A stretch of DNA of 64,000 nt from Antrihabitans stalactiti (GCF_012932915.1 NZ_VCQU01000003.1:558001-622000), one strand, 5' to 3'. Counted from the first letter of the stretch, positions 33,862-43,155 are shown. The notes: a model not told the origin generated them from the sequence alone. Numbers and translations: made by a program.

Positions 33862-35219
33862 CAGGCCCCCAGCAGGCTCTGCCCGCAAACGCGAACAACG
33901 TTGCCGGTCACGGCGTTCGATGCCGGACTGGCGAAGTAGGCGATTGCTTCGGCAACGTCGACGGTTTCGCCGCCCTGCAGCAACGAGCTCATCCGTCGGC
34001 CGGCCTCGCGGGTGGCGAACGGAATTGCGGCTGTCATCGCGGTCTCGATGAAACCGGGGGCGACGGCGTTGATCGTGATGTTCTTCTTAGCCAGGACGGG
34101 CGCAGTCGCCTGCACCAGACCGATGACGCCGGCCTTCGACGTGCCGTAGTTGGTCTGGCCGCGGTTGCCTGCGATACCTGCGATGGAGGACACGTCGACC
34201 ACGCGGCCGCCGTCCTTCAGCGCGCCCTTGGCGATCAGGACATCGGTGATCTTCTGCGGTGCAAGCAGGTTGACGTTGATGACGGCGTTCCAGCGCGCGT
34301 CGTCCATGTTCGCCAGCGTTTTGTCGCGAGTGATGCCTGCGTTGTGGACGATGATGTCCGCCCCGCCGTGACGCGAAAGGACGTGCTCGGCAAGCACGTC
34401 TCCGGCGTTGTCTGCCGTGACGTCGAGGGCGAGCGAGGTGCCGCCGACTCGGTTCGCGGTCTCCGAGAGCGCCTCGCCGGCCTGCGGGATGTCTGCGCAG
34501 ATCACGTGGGCGCCGTCGCGCGAAAGGACCTCGGCGATGGTGGCGCCGATGCCGCGGGCGGCGCCGGTGACGATCGCTACCTTGCCTTCGAGTGGGCGGT
34601 CCCAGCTTGCCGGTGCGGTCGAGTCCTCGGCGCCCACGCGGATGACCTGAGCGTCGACGAACGCCGACTTGGCCGACAGCAGGAAGCGAAGGGTCGACGC
34701 GAGGCCGGAGAGGCCGGTCGAGGCGTTCGGGGAGACGTACACCAACTGTGCCGTCGAGCCGCGCTTGATTTCCTTGGCGACGCTGCGGGTGAAGCCTTCG
34801 AGTGCGCGCTGCGCGATGTGCTCGTCGACCGACGACGTCTCCTCCGGCGTGGTGCCGATGACGACGACGCGGGCGCTCGGAGCGAGGTCACGGATTACCG
34901 GCTGGAAGAATTTGTAGAGCCCGTCGAGCTCGCTGATGCTGCCGATGCCTGTGGCATCGAACACAAGCGCGCCGTACTTGGAGTCACCTTCGGTCGCAAA
35001 GGTGTAGTCCGACAGCAGTTCCCGGATCGGCTCGACGAGCCGTCCGCTGCCGCCGAGGAGAACCGGACCGGCCAACGGCGGTTCGCCGGCCTTGTACCTG
35101 CGAAGTTTCTCCGGCTGCGGCAGACCTGCCTGCTTGGCGATGAACGCGCCCGCTCCCGTGGACAGGAACGACGAGTACAGGTCCGGGGCTCCCTTGGACT
35201 TGGTCTTTGTGGCTGCCAC
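33861..35219 (-). CDS. fabG4: High-molecular-weight 3-oxoacyl-reductase FabG4
   Basis: 452 residues, close to Rv0242c. The N-terminal half is a flavodoxin-like/Rossmann domain without a complete cofactor motif ([20 protein letters not shown] to about residue 200). The C-terminal half is a full [47 protein letters not shown] (Ser, Tyr, Lys), then [10 protein letters not shown]. It reduces 3-ketoacyl-CoA or -ACP with NADH. GTG 35219 is chosen because GAAGG lies just upstream; an ATG nine codons earlier is in frame. Co-transcribed with htdX from the operator-containing promoter. Confidence 0.94.
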   Translation of the reverse strand: MAATKTKSKGAPDLYSSFLSTGAGAFIAKQAGLPQPEKLRRYKAGEPPLAGPVLLGGSGRLVEPIRELLSDYTFATEGDSKYGALVFDATGIGSISELDGLYKFFQPVIRDLAPSARVVVIGTTPEETSSVDEHIAQRALEGFTRSVAKEIKRGSTAQLVYVSPNASTGLSGLASTLRFLLSAKSAFVDAQVIRVGAEDSTAPASWDRPLEGKVAIVTGAARGIGATIAEVLSRDGAHVICADIPQAGEALSETANRVGGTSLALDVTADNAGDVLAEHVLSRHGGADIIVHNAGITRDKTLANMDDARWNAVINVNLLAPQKITDVLIAKGALKDGGRVVDVSSIAGIAGNRGQTNYGTSKAGVIGLVQATAPVLAKKNITINAVAPGFIETAMTAAIPFATREAGRRMSSLLQGGETVDVAEAIAYFASPASNAVTGNVVRVCGQSLLGA

Positions 35220-35286
35220 TTTCCTACCTTCTCTGCTGATTGACATGGCTCAGGTCGCACAATTACCAGGTGCGATATCGACATTG

Positions 35287-35306
35287 AACTTACTCCGGAG
35301 TAAGTT
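35287..35306. promoter_or_regulatory. 20-bp perfect palindrome in the fabG4/fadA2 promoter
   Basis: AACTTACTCCGGAGTAAGTT is a perfect palindrome, 41 bases before fadA2 and 68 before fabG4. Its CTTACT-n4-AGTAAG core equals the site upstream of the Rv0238-type tetR. Confidence 0.78.
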
Positions 35307-35346
35307 AGTTGTCGAGCAGACCCCAACACATCTTGGAGACGTCAAC

Positions 35347-36633
35347 GTGACAAGCAAGCAGCTGCGCCCGGTCGCAATCCTGGGCGGCAACCGGATTCCA
35401 TTCGCAAGGTCGGACAAGGCTTACGCCCGCGCATCCAATCAGGACATGTTCACCGCAACGCTGGACGGGCTCGTCAGCCGCTTCAACCTGCAGGGCGAGC
35501 AGCTCGGCCTCGTCGTCGGTGGCGCAGTCCTCAAGCACAGCCGTGATTTCAACTTGATGCGCGAGTCGGTCCTCGGCAGCGCGCTCAGCCCGTACACCCC
35601 GGCCTACGACCTCGGTCAGGCCTGCGGCACCGGCCTGCAGTCGATCATCGCCGTCGGTGACGCGATTGCTGCCGGTCGCATCGAGTCCGGCGTCGGTGGC
35701 GGTGTCGACACCACGTCCGACGCCCCGATCGGTGTCAGCGACGATCTGCGTGAGTTCCTGCTCTCGGTGAACCGCGCGAAGACCACTGCCGACCGCCTCA
35801 AGCTGCTCGGTCACGTGCGCCCGAGCATGCTCGGCCTGGAGATCCCCAAGAACGGCGAGCCGCGCACCGGCAAGTCGATGGGAGAGCACGCCGCGATCAC
35901 GTCGAAGGAATTCGGTATTCGCCGCGAAGACCAGGACAAACTGGCCGCAGCGAGCCACAAGAACATGGCAGCCGCCTACGACCGCGGATTCTTCGACGAC
36001 CTGGTCACGCCCTTCCTCGGCCTGACCCGTGACGACAACCTGCGTCCGAACTCGTCCGTCGAGAAGCTCGCAACGCTGAACCCGGTCTTCGGTGTGAAGC
36101 TAGGCGACGCCACCATGACGGCTGGTAACTCCACTCCGCTCACCGACGGTGCGTCGGCTGCGCTGCTCTCTTCGGACGAATGGGCCGCAGAACGCAACCT
36201 TCCGGTGCTCGCCCACTTGGTCGACTCGGAGACGGCGGCTGTCGATTACGTCCATGGCAAGGACGGCCTCCTGATGGCGCCGACCTACGCCGTGCCGCGT
36301 CTGCTCGCTCGCAATGGATTGACGTTGCAGGATTTCGATTACTACGAAATCCACGAAGCCTTCGCCTCGGTTGTGCTCGCCACGTTGCAGGCTTGGGAGA
36401 GCGACGCTTACTGCAAGGAACGGCTCGGACTCGACGGAGCGCTCGGTTCGATCGACCGCAGCAAACTCAACGTCAACGGTTCGTCGCTCGCCGCAGGCCA
36501 CCCGTTCGCAGCCACCGGTGGGCGCATCGTCGCGTCGCTCGCAAAGATGCTGGCAGAGAAGGGATCGGGCCGCGGCTTGATCTCGATCTGCGCCGCTGGC
36601 GGCCAGGGCGTCACGGCGATCATCGAACGCTAG
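35347..36633 (+). CDS. fadA2: Acetyl-CoA acyltransferase (thiolase)
   Basis: 428 residues. Thiolase catalytic residues are intact: the acylated Cys in DLGQACGTGLQSI, the His in YEIHEAFASVV and the second Cys in ISICAAGGQGV; GHPFAATGGRIV is the CoA-site loop. The N-terminus VTSKQLRPVAILGGNRIPF resembles FadA2/FadI-like enzymes. GTG 35347 has GGAG 8 bases upstream. It cleaves or forms 3-ketoacyl-CoA with CoA. Divergent from fabG4 over a shared operator, same order as Rv0243. Confidence 0.94.
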   Translation: MTSKQLRPVAILGGNRIPFARSDKAYARASNQDMFTATLDGLVSRFNLQGEQLGLVVGGAVLKHSRDFNLMRESVLGSALSPYTPAYDLGQACGTGLQSIIAVGDAIAAGRIESGVGGGVDTTSDAPIGVSDDLREFLLSVNRAKTTADRLKLLGHVRPSMLGLEIPKNGEPRTGKSMGEHAAITSKEFGIRREDQDKLAAASHKNMAAAYDRGFFDDLVTPFLGLTRDDNLRPNSSVEKLATLNPVFGVKLGDATMTAGNSTPLTDGASAALLSSDEWAAERNLPVLAHLVDSETAAVDYVHGKDGLLMAPTYAVPRLLARNGLTLQDFDYYEIHEAFASVVLATLQAWESDAYCKERLGLDGALGSIDRSKLNVNGSSLAAGHPFAATGGRIVASLAKMLAEKGSGRGLISICAAGGQGVTAIIER

Positions 36634-36671
36634 AAAGATAGCCCGAAAATAACTGAGAAATTTCTCGCGTG

Positions 36672-36684
36672 AGGTGTAACACCT
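36672..36684. promoter_or_regulatory. Short perfect dyad after fadA2
   Basis: AGGTGTAACACCT has 6-nt perfect arms around one base. It lies between the fadA2 stop and a strong hairpin, so it may be a regulator site or part of the 3' end. No specific regulator is assigned. Confidence 0.35.
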
Positions 36685-36710
36685 ACCGAGTGCGAGCGAT
36701 TTCATAGACG

Positions 36711-36764
36711 GCTCCGCGCTGCTGCCCGACCCCCGACCCGGCAGCCGCGCGGGGCCTTCTATTT
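36711..36764 (+). terminator. Rho-independent-like terminator after fadA2
   Basis: GGCTCCGCGC-t-GCTGCC pairs with GGCAGC-c-GCGCGGGGCC across a 13-nt loop, giving a stem of about 16 pairs, followed by TTCTATTTT. It lies 80 bases after the fadA2 stop. Confidence 0.7.
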
Positions 36765-36821
36765 TGCCGATAGGCTGAACTCATCACTGGATCCGGGCGA
36801 CACGCAGTCGCGACCACATCG

Positions 36822-38486
36822 GTGCGTCGTCGTGTGGCAATCATCTTGGGCGCTGTGTTCGCCGTTTTCGCGTTGGCCTATCTAGTCGACTGGATTGCGT
36901 CGGCGGGCGACGTACCCCGCGGAACCAGGGTCGCAGGTATCGACGTCGGTGGAATGAACGCCGACGAAGCCGAGCGAGTGTTGCGCGACCGGATCGGTCC
37001 GCGCACGGACAGCCCCGCTGCCGTGCAAGCCGGCGATGTGCGCGCAGGTGTCACGCCTACTTCCGCAGGCTTGTCCGTTGACTGGGACGCAACGCTGAAA
37101 CGTGTCCGCGACCAGCCGATCAATCCGCTGACCAGGTTGTTCTCACCGTTCACGACCCGAACTGTCGATGTTGTGTCGGTCGTCGACGATGCTGCCCTGG
37201 CGCGGTCCGTCGACAAATTGAGTGCCGTGATCGATCGCAAACCTCTCGAAGGCTCGGTGCGTTTCGAAGGAGCGAAACCAGTCGGCGTCACGGCGGTGCC
37301 TGGTCAGGTGCTCGATGTGGCGGGTGCGAAAGCCGCGTTGATCGACGAATGGGCGAATGGCACAACGATCGAGCTTCCGGTCGACGTCGTCGATGTCACG
37401 GTCCATGATTCGGCGGTCGACAAGGCTGTCGCCGAGGTAGCAGGTCCAGCGGTCGCCGCCGATGTCGTCTTCACCGGCCGCGACGGCAAGTCGGCAACCC
37501 TGAAGCCCGACCAGGTCGGTGCGGTCCTGAGTTTCGCACCCGATGGATCCGGCGGCCTCGCCCCGCAGTACAACCGCGACGCTGCCGCAGCATTGCTCGC
37601 ACCGCAGCTCGCGAGCACCGAGGTCATGCCGCGTGATGCCGAGTTCGCCGTCGACACCGGGTTCGTGAGGGTGATCCCGGCGGTCGTCGGCGACATGGTC
37701 GTGTGGCCCAAGACGCTCGACCAACTGCCTGCGCTGCTGAGCAACAGCGGTCCGCGGACGGTCGCTGCCACCTACGAGGCGGTCCAGCCGGCATTCACCA
37801 CGGCCGCGGCCGACGCCTTCGGGATCAGGGAAGTGATCGCCGAATACACAACCGGTGGGTTCGAATACGCGTCGGGAGTCAACATTCGGAAGGTCGCTGA
37901 AGTCGTCAACCGCGCAATCGTCAAGCCTGGCGACACGTTTTCGTTGAACGGGTTCACCGGTCCGCGCGGGACCGACCAGGGCTACATCGAATCTGGCATC
38001 ATCGACCACGGTCGTCCTGCGCGAGCGGTCGGCGGTGGCATCAGCCAATTCGCGACGACGTTGTACAACGCGGCCTACTTCGCCGGTCTCGAAGACGTCG
38101 ACCACACCGAGCACAGCTATTACATTTCGCGCTACCCGGAGGCTCGTGAAGCAACCGTCTACGAAGGCGCGATCGATCTGCAGTTTCGCAACAACACCCC
38201 GACCGGAATCCTGATCGAAACCGTCGCGACCGGCTCCGACGTCACGGTCCGCATCTGGGGAACCAAAGCGGTCGAGGTCGAGTCGGTCACGGGTGATCGA
38301 TATGCCCAAACCGCTCCTCGAACCATCACGCTTCCCAAGGGCGACGATTGCGTGGCATCCAAAGGTGCACCCGGCTTCACCACCAGCAACACCCGAATCA
38401 TCACCGACCGCATCACTCGCCAAGAGGTCTACCGCCACACCCGGACCGTCAAATACGACCCCGTCCCCATCGTCAAATGCGAGTGA
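36822..38486 (+). CDS. VanW/YoaR family membrane-anchored protein
   Basis: 554 residues from GTG 36822. An N-terminal membrane helix (VAIILGAVFAVFALAYLVDWI) is followed by two peptidoglycan-binding-type four-helix repeats (GTRVAGIDVGGMNADEAERVLRDRI and a second around residue 150), then the VanW domain at the C-terminus with NRAIVKPGDTFSLNGFTGPRGTDQGY, GGGISQFATTLYNAAYFAGLE and HSYYISRYPEAREATV. This is the common YoaR layout with a predicted L,D-transpeptidase-linker or G5-like role in the wall. Vancomycin resistance is not implied. It lies after the fadA2 terminator and is probably a separate unit. Confidence 0.9.
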   Translation: MRRRVAIILGAVFAVFALAYLVDWIASAGDVPRGTRVAGIDVGGMNADEAERVLRDRIGPRTDSPAAVQAGDVRAGVTPTSAGLSVDWDATLKRVRDQPINPLTRLFSPFTTRTVDVVSVVDDAALARSVDKLSAVIDRKPLEGSVRFEGAKPVGVTAVPGQVLDVAGAKAALIDEWANGTTIELPVDVVDVTVHDSAVDKAVAEVAGPAVAADVVFTGRDGKSATLKPDQVGAVLSFAPDGSGGLAPQYNRDAAAALLAPQLASTEVMPRDAEFAVDTGFVRVIPAVVGDMVVWPKTLDQLPALLSNSGPRTVAATYEAVQPAFTTAAADAFGIREVIAEYTTGGFEYASGVNIRKVAEVVNRAIVKPGDTFSLNGFTGPRGTDQGYIESGIIDHGRPARAVGGGISQFATTLYNAAYFAGLEDVDHTEHSYYISRYPEAREATVYEGAIDLQFRNNTPTGILIETVATGSDVTVRIWGTKAVEVESVTGDRYAQTAPRTITLPKGDDCVASKGAPGFTTSNTRIITDRITRQEVYRHTRTVKYDPVPIVKCE

Positions 38487-38523
38487 CCACCTAGCCGCGC
38501 GGCAGTTCGCCAAACGCACACCG

Positions 38524-38569
38524 AATTGCTAGCAAATCCGCCTGCGGCTAGCGAATTGGTTTGCGGCTG
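38524..38569. repeat. 46-nt repeat, left copy flanking the AbiEi-like gene
   Basis: Begins AATTGCTAGCAAA and contains GCGAATTG; aligned without gaps, about 37 of 46 positions match the copy at 39688-39733. Each copy is itself part of an imperfect palindrome (CACACCGAATTGCTAGC against GCTAGCGAATTGG). Confidence 0.72.
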
Positions 38570-38583
38570 TGCTGGTTTCGAAT

Positions 38584-38611
38584 CTATCCACAGGGCCGAA
38601 GTTATCCACAG
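38584..38611 (+). promoter_or_regulatory. Two DnaA-box-like TATCCACAG repeats
   Basis: TATCCACAG occurs at 38585-38593 and 38603-38611, 18 bases apart. The second, extended to TTATCCACA (38602-38610), matches the DnaA-box consensus. They precede the AbiEi-like gene by about 50 bases. No other origin features are present. Confidence 0.45.
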
Positions 38612-38662
38612 ACCGCGAGCTTTCGCCGCTTTGGGTCGACGGCCTAGTGCAGCATTGCAGTC

Positions 38663-39655
38663 ATGGAACTCGACGGGGGCGAGGTGCTGCGCCGCCAGCA
38701 TGCGCTACGGAGTGGAATCGCGGATCACGAGATTCGAGGGCTTTACACCCGCGCCGGCTGGCGCAGACTCGGTCACGGAGCCTACGTCGCCGAGTCGGCG
38801 TTTACCGGACTCGATCAGCACGCCAAGCACCGGCTGTTGCTCGACGCGACGCTGCCCGCTCTGTCGTCCGATTCTGTTCTCAGTCACCAATCCGTCGCAG
38901 TCGCCTACGGGCTGCCGATCCGTGGGTTACCGCTCGACGCTGTTCACGTGACTCGGGACCGTGAGACCGGGAATCGCGTCCGGCCGACGTTGAATGTTCA
39001 TTGTTCGCCGCTCGGCGGCGAAGTTGTGGAGTTGGACGGTCGGCTGCTGACAACTCCCGCCCGCATGATCGTCGATCTGGGTCGAACTGCGCCGCTCGAA
39101 GCGGTATTGGTCACCGCAGACGCAGCTGTTCGCGAATTCGGTGTAACCGCGTCCGACCTAGCGATCGAGCTCGAGCGAGCGAAGAATCGCAGCGGCATTG
39201 CAGCGGCCCGACGCCTGGTCGATCTTGTCGACGGGCACAGCGAAAGCGTCGGCGAATCGCTGAGCAGGCTGATGCTTCGCTCCTTCGGCTTCACTGGGTT
39301 CAAGACTCAGGGGAATGTGTACCTCGAACATGGTCGGCTCCTCGGCCGCGTGGACTTCTACGACGAAGAGCTGGGCGTGCTAGGAGAGTTCGACGGCGAG
39401 GTGAAGTACGGCCGACTACTGAAGCCAGGTCAGGACCCTGGCGAGGTGGTCTTCCGGGAGAAACAACGCGAGGACGCAATGCGCGACCCGGGATTCCAGA
39501 TGGCGCGGTGGATCTGGCGTGAGCTCGACAAGCCGGCGACAGCAGCCCGCATCGAGCGAGCGTTGGAACGAGGCCGAGCGTCCTCGAAGCCGATTGGTTA
39601 CATCGTGCAAGCGCCGCTACCGACGCCACGCCGGTTGGTGCGGCGGTCTCTTTGA
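38663..39655 (+). CDS. AbiEi-antitoxin-like protein with restriction-endonuclease-like C-terminus
   Basis: 330 residues. The N-terminal 90 residues have the winged-helix pattern of AbiEi-type proteins: VLRRQHALRSGIADHEIRGLYTRAGWRRLGHGAYV followed by SVLSHQSVAVAYGLPI. The C-terminal segment GRVDFYDEELGVLGEFDGEVKYGR with later EKQREDAMR looks like a DUF559/VSR-type PD-(D/E)xK core (Asp, Glu and Lys). This two-part architecture is widespread in actinobacteria without a known function. No partner AbiEii nucleotidyltransferase lies beside it, so it is not a complete toxin-antitoxin pair. It is enclosed by two 46-nt repeats. Confidence 0.8.
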   Translation: MELDGGEVLRRQHALRSGIADHEIRGLYTRAGWRRLGHGAYVAESAFTGLDQHAKHRLLLDATLPALSSDSVLSHQSVAVAYGLPIRGLPLDAVHVTRDRETGNRVRPTLNVHCSPLGGEVVELDGRLLTTPARMIVDLGRTAPLEAVLVTADAAVREFGVTASDLAIELERAKNRSGIAAARRLVDLVDGHSESVGESLSRLMLRSFGFTGFKTQGNVYLEHGRLLGRVDFYDEELGVLGEFDGEVKYGRLLKPGQDPGEVVFREKQREDAMRDPGFQMARWIWRELDKPATAARIERALERGRASSKPIGYIVQAPLPTPRRLVRRSL

Positions 39656-39687
39656 CAGCCACAAACCGAATTGTCAGCCACAGCTGG

Positions 39688-39733
39688 AATTGCTAGCAAA
39701 ACGGTCTGTGGTTGGCGAATTGCTTTGTAGCTG
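39688..39733. repeat. 46-nt repeat, right copy flanking the AbiEi-like gene
   Basis: AATTGCTAGCAAA-acggtctgtggttg-GCGAATTG-cTTTGtaGCTG. With the upstream CAGCCACAAACCGAATTG it forms an imperfect dyad of about 28-nt arms. Lies between the AbiEi-like gene and the terminator of fadE5. Confidence 0.72.
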
Positions 39734-39742
39734 AGACGCCAA

Positions 39743-39770
39743 CACCCCCGGACCGTGGGGTCCGGGGGTG
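39743..39770. terminator. Bidirectional hairpin terminator
   Basis: Perfect 12-nt arms CACCCCCGGACC and GGTCCGGGGGTG with a GTGG loop. It sits between the convergent AbiEi-like gene and fadE5 and could end both transcripts. Confidence 0.8.
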
Positions 39771-39799
39771 CTGTGCGGAACTAGCTGTGCGGAACTAAC

Positions 39800-41638
39800 T
39801 CAGAATGCCGCTTCGTCGAGCTCCATGATGTCGTTCTCGAGGTTGCTGAGGACGGCCTTGATGGCGGTGAGCTCGGGGAGCACGTTCTTGGCGAAGAAGC
39901 TCGCAACTGCGACCTTGCCTTCGTAGAACGCCTTGTCCTTGCCAGCGTCTGCACCGTTGTCGAGGGCCTTGATCGCGACCTCGGCGTTGCGGAGCAGCTG
40001 CCAGCCGATGACCAGGTCGCCGACCGCGAGGAGGAAGCGGACCGAACCGAGGCCGACCTTGTACAGCTCGGTCGGGTTCTCCTGGGCACCCATGAGGTGA
40101 CCGGTCAGCGTTGCCGCCATGCCCTGCACGTCTTCCAGCGCGGTGGCGAGGAGGGCGCGCTCGTTCTTCAGGCGACCGTTGCCGGCCTCGCTGTCGATGA
40201 ACTTCTGGATCTGGCCTGCGACGTGCGCCAGGGCGACACCGCGGTCACGTGCGATCTTGCGGAAGAAGAAGTCCTGCGCCTGGATCGCGGTGGTGCCTTC
40301 GTACAGCGAGTCGATCTTCGCGTCGCGGATGTACTGCTCGATCGGGTAGTCCTGGAGGAAGCCGGAGCCACCGAGGGTCTGCAGCGACTCGGTCAGGTAC
40401 TGGTAGGCACGCTCGGAGCCGACACCCTTGACGATCGGGAGCAGCAGGTCGTTGACGCGGAACGCCGTTTCCTTGTCTGCGCCCGACACCGCGAGCGCGG
40501 TGTCTTCGTTCTGGTGCGCTGCGGTGTAGAGGTACACCGAACGCAGGCCCTCGGCGTACGCCTTCTGCGTCATCAGGCTGCGACGGACGTCGGGGTGATG
40601 CGTGATGGTGACGCGCGGGGCTGCCTTGTTCGTGGACTGCGTCAGGTCTGCACCCTGGACGCGCTCCTTGGCGTACTCGAGCGCGTTGAGGTAGCCGGTC
40701 GAGAGCGTGGCGATGGCCTTGGTGCCGACCATCATGCGAGCGTGCTCGATGACGTCGAACATCTGCGCAATGCCCTTGTGCTCTTCGCCGACGAGCCAGC
40801 CCTTTGCGGGGATGCCGTGGCCACCGAAGGTGAGTTCACAGGTGGTGGAGGCCTTGAGGCCCATCTTGTGCTCGACACCGGTCACGAATGCGCCGTTGCG
40901 CTCGCCCAGTTCGCCCGTCTCGAAGTCGAAGTGGAACTTCGGAACGAAGAACAGCGACAGGCCCTTGGTGCCCGGACCTGCACCCTCGGGGCGCGCAAGC
41001 ACCAGGTGGAAGGTGTTTTCGAACATGTCGTCGGCGTCGGCCGAGGTGATGAAGCGCTTGACGCCCTCGATGTGCCAGGAGCCGTCTTCCTGCTTGATCG
41101 CCTTGCTGCGACCTGCACCGACGTCGGAACCCGCGTCAGGCTCGGTGAGCACCATCGTCGCGCCCCAGTTGCGCTCGGCGGCGATGACGGCCCACTTCTT
41201 CTGCTCTTCGGTAGCGTTGTTGTAGAAGATCTGCGAGAAGCCAGCGCCCGCGGCGTACATGAAGGCGGCAGGCTGTGCTCCGAGGAGCAGCTCTGCGATG
41301 GCCCAGTACACGGTGCGCGGAACGGCGAGACCGCCCAGTTCCTCATCGACACCCAGCTTGTCCCAGCCGCCGTCCTGCAGCGACTTGAAAGACTTCTTGA
41401 ACGACTCCGGAATCGCCACGGTGTGCGTCTCGGGGTCGAAGACCGGCGGATTGCGGTCCGCATCGGCGAAGGATTCGCCAAGCGGGCCCTCTGCGAGGCG
41501 GCGAACTTCGCTCAGCATCTCGCGAACGGTGTCGGAATCAAGGTCGCCGTATGCGCCCGTTGCCAGGGTCGCATCGAGTCCCAGTACCTCGAAAAGGTTG
41601 AATTCGAGGTCCCGAACGTTGCTCTTGTAATGTCCCAT
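39800..41638 (-). CDS. fadE5: Acyl-CoA dehydrogenase
   Basis: 612 residues, matching Rv0244c FadE5 in length. ATG 41638 ([19 protein letters not shown]) is the conserved start; the frame remains open for another 220 codons but that sequence is opposite the neighbouring hydrolase. FAD and substrate features: [34 protein letters not shown], and the catalytic Glu in [15 protein letters not shown]. The first 40 residues form the extra N-terminal domain of long ACAD forms. It oxidises acyl-CoA to enoyl-CoA in beta-oxidation. Two TACT-n4-(A/G)GTA elements lie about 77 bases upstream. Confidence 0.95.
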   Translation of the reverse strand: MGHYKSNVRDLEFNLFEVLGLDATLATGAYGDLDSDTVREMLSEVRRLAEGPLGESFADADRNPPVFDPETHTVAIPESFKKSFKSLQDGGWDKLGVDEELGGLAVPRTVYWAIAELLLGAQPAAFMYAAGAGFSQIFYNNATEEQKKWAVIAAERNWGATMVLTEPDAGSDVGAGRSKAIKQEDGSWHIEGVKRFITSADADDMFENTFHLVLARPEGAGPGTKGLSLFFVPKFHFDFETGELGERNGAFVTGVEHKMGLKASTTCELTFGGHGIPAKGWLVGEEHKGIAQMFDVIEHARMMVGTKAIATLSTGYLNALEYAKERVQGADLTQSTNKAAPRVTITHHPDVRRSLMTQKAYAEGLRSVYLYTAAHQNEDTALAVSGADKETAFRVNDLLLPIVKGVGSERAYQYLTESLQTLGGSGFLQDYPIEQYIRDAKIDSLYEGTTAIQAQDFFFRKIARDRGVALAHVAGQIQKFIDSEAGNGRLKNERALLATALEDVQGMAATLTGHLMGAQENPTELYKVGLGSVRFLLAVGDLVIGWQLLRNAEVAIKALDNGADAGKDKAFYEGKVAVASFFAKNVLPELTAIKAVLSNLENDIMELDEAAF

Positions 41639-41714
41639 CGCTGTGTCGCTCTCCATTGAGTCGGGGGTGGTGCGGTCTGGGTTCTCCAGTTCCGCCCTGA
41701 TGCTGGCGGGAAAA

Positions 41715-41752
41715 TACTCACCAGTAACTTGTGCCGATGTTACTCCCGGGTA
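41715..41752. promoter_or_regulatory. Pair of TACT-n4-AGTA elements upstream of fadE5
   Basis: TACTcaccAGTA (41715-41726) and TACTcccgGGTA (41741-41752), 26 bases apart. They also pair with each other as AGTAAC...GTTACT. The core matches that of the operators at 32288 and 35289, though with shorter arms. Confidence 0.5.
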
Positions 41753-41899
41753 CAGACACTGAACAAGGTGAATCCGGCGCATTGTGATAGGAACCACAGG
41801 GCCGTTCGGATTGTGAAATCGCAAGTCGAACAACACATCCCGGTCGAAAAATCTGAGGATCTCCTCACGTTTCGGTGTCCGGTGCCTTACGGTCGTTGG

Positions 41900-42526
41900 A
41901 TGGAACCGGGACGACCGAGGTTGCGCCAGTTGACTATTGCGACGGCGGCGGGCGAGGCGAAGGTCGCTGTCGACGGCCGGACGAACCCACGGTTTCTCCT
42001 CGTTCTGACGCACGGAGCGGCCGGCGGTGTCGAAGCTGCGGACCTGCTCGCCGTCAGGCGCACTGCGGTCGAACTCGGTGGCGCGGTCGCGCGAGTGCTG
42101 CAGCCCTACCGGGTTGCGGGCGGGCGAGCGCCCGGTTCGGCGGTGAAACAGGACGAGGCGTGGTTGGCGATCATTGCCGACCTGCGTAAACGCTTCAGGA
42201 AAGTGCCGCTGATCCAGGGTGGGCGCAGTAACGGCGCACGTGTGGCCTGTCGCACTGCGCAGGCGACGGGAGCCGTAGGCGTCGTTGCGCTGGCCTTTCC
42301 GCTGCATCCGCCGGGAAAGCCGGAACTATCGCGTGCCGGTGAGTTGCGGTCAGCCGGGGTCGAGGTTGTCGTCATCAACGGCGACCGCGACCCTTTCGGC
42401 GTGCCCGACCCCGCCGACGCCACTCTGGTGCACGTCATCGCAGGTGAGGGGCATTCGTTCAAGAAAGGCGTCGGGGAAATCGCCTCAGTCGTCGAGCCCT
42501 GGCTGGTCCGCTGGAGTGCCGAGTAG
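41900..42526 (+). CDS. Alpha/beta hydrolase of the TEX30/KANSL3-like family
   Basis: 208 residues from ATG 41900. The oxyanion segment is [16 protein letters not shown], the nucleophile elbow [10 protein letters not shown] (Ser), the Asp region INGDRDPFG and the His in [11 protein letters not shown], a complete catalytic triad. Family members are often annotated dienelactone-hydrolase-like, with unknown substrates. It converges on the methyltransferase gene, overlapping it by 42 bases. Confidence 0.85.
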   Translation: MEPGRPRLRQLTIATAAGEAKVAVDGRTNPRFLLVLTHGAAGGVEAADLLAVRRTAVELGGAVARVLQPYRVAGGRAPGSAVKQDEAWLAIIADLRKRFRKVPLIQGGRSNGARVACRTAQATGAVGVVALAFPLHPPGKPELSRAGELRSAGVEVVVINGDRDPFGVPDPADATLVHVIAGEGHSFKKGVGEIASVVEPWLVRWSAE

Positions 42527-43120
42527 CGGTTTCGCCGCGACGACGAGCGCGTCGATCGCAGTTCCCGCCGCGGTCTGTCGCAGCCGCTTCTCGGCGACCA
42601 ATACCTGCAGATCGTCGCGGATCTCCTCGACGATGTCGTCGGGGGTGAAGAGAATCGTCGGATCTTGCGGACCGCCGACGCCATCGGCGATGTTCGCGGA
42701 ATCGTGACCCAGCACGATCAGCACACCTGCCTCGTTCAATGCGTCGACTGCAAGGTTGAGCACGGCCCGGCGTTCTTCGGCGGGCAGGTGCAGGTAGACG
42801 TAGAGAATCAGGTCGAATCCCGGCTCCGGTGGAGCGGTCCGAACGTCGCCATGGACCCAGTGGATCCGGTCGCGGACCGACCGCGGCGACCGAGAGGCCA
42901 CGGTCCGGGCCTTGTCTATCGCTACTTGCGAGAAATCGACCGCCGCGACGGACCAGCCTCGGGTTGCGAGCCAGATGGCATTGCGACCCTCGCCGCATGC
43001 GAGATCGAGGGCGCGACCGGGATGTAGAGCGGTGGCTTGTTCGACGACGACCGCATTCGGTGGCGCACCCCAAACGAGATCGGCCTGTGCATATTTTTCG
43101 TCCCACTCGCGCGCGTCCAC
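42485..43120 (-). CDS. Class I SAM-dependent methyltransferase (TehB/TPMT-like)
   Basis: 211 residues from GTG 43120. SAM motif I is ALDLACGEGRNAIWLA, with motif VAAVDFSQVAIDKA and IHWVHGDVRTAPPEPGFDLILYVYLHLP. The N-terminus WDEKYAQADLVWGAPPNAVVVEQ is typical of the small thiopurine/tellurite-type methyltransferases. The acceptor is unknown. Confidence 0.88.
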   Translation of the reverse strand: MDAREWDEKYAQADLVWGAPPNAVVVEQATALHPGRALDLACGEGRNAIWLATRGWSVAAVDFSQVAIDKARTVASRSPRSVRDRIHWVHGDVRTAPPEPGFDLILYVYLHLPAEERRAVLNLAVDALNEAGVLIVLGHDSANIADGVGGPQDPTILFTPDDIVEEIRDDLQVLVAEKRLRQTAAGTAIDALVVAAKPLLGTPADQPGLDD

Positions 43121-43155
43121 TTCATGCAGAGTAGCGTCCGCGCGACTCGATCTCG

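Noticed and set aside
36822-38486. Vancomycin-resistance reading of the VanW protein
   Set aside because: The YoaR/VanW architecture is common in wall-associated proteins and there are no vanHAX-type genes nearby.
38584-38611. Replication origin
   Set aside because: Only two DnaA-like boxes, no AT-rich unwinding region and no dnaA/dnaN genes nearby.
40097-41659. 520-codon open frame antisense to fadE5
   Set aside because: Low-complexity translation opposite a strongly conserved acyl-CoA dehydrogenase.
41641-42307. N-terminal extension of fadE5 to 835 residues
   Set aside because: The extra 220 codons lie opposite the alpha/beta hydrolase and the candidate operators; the conserved start MGHYKSNV and the 612-residue length fit FadE5.
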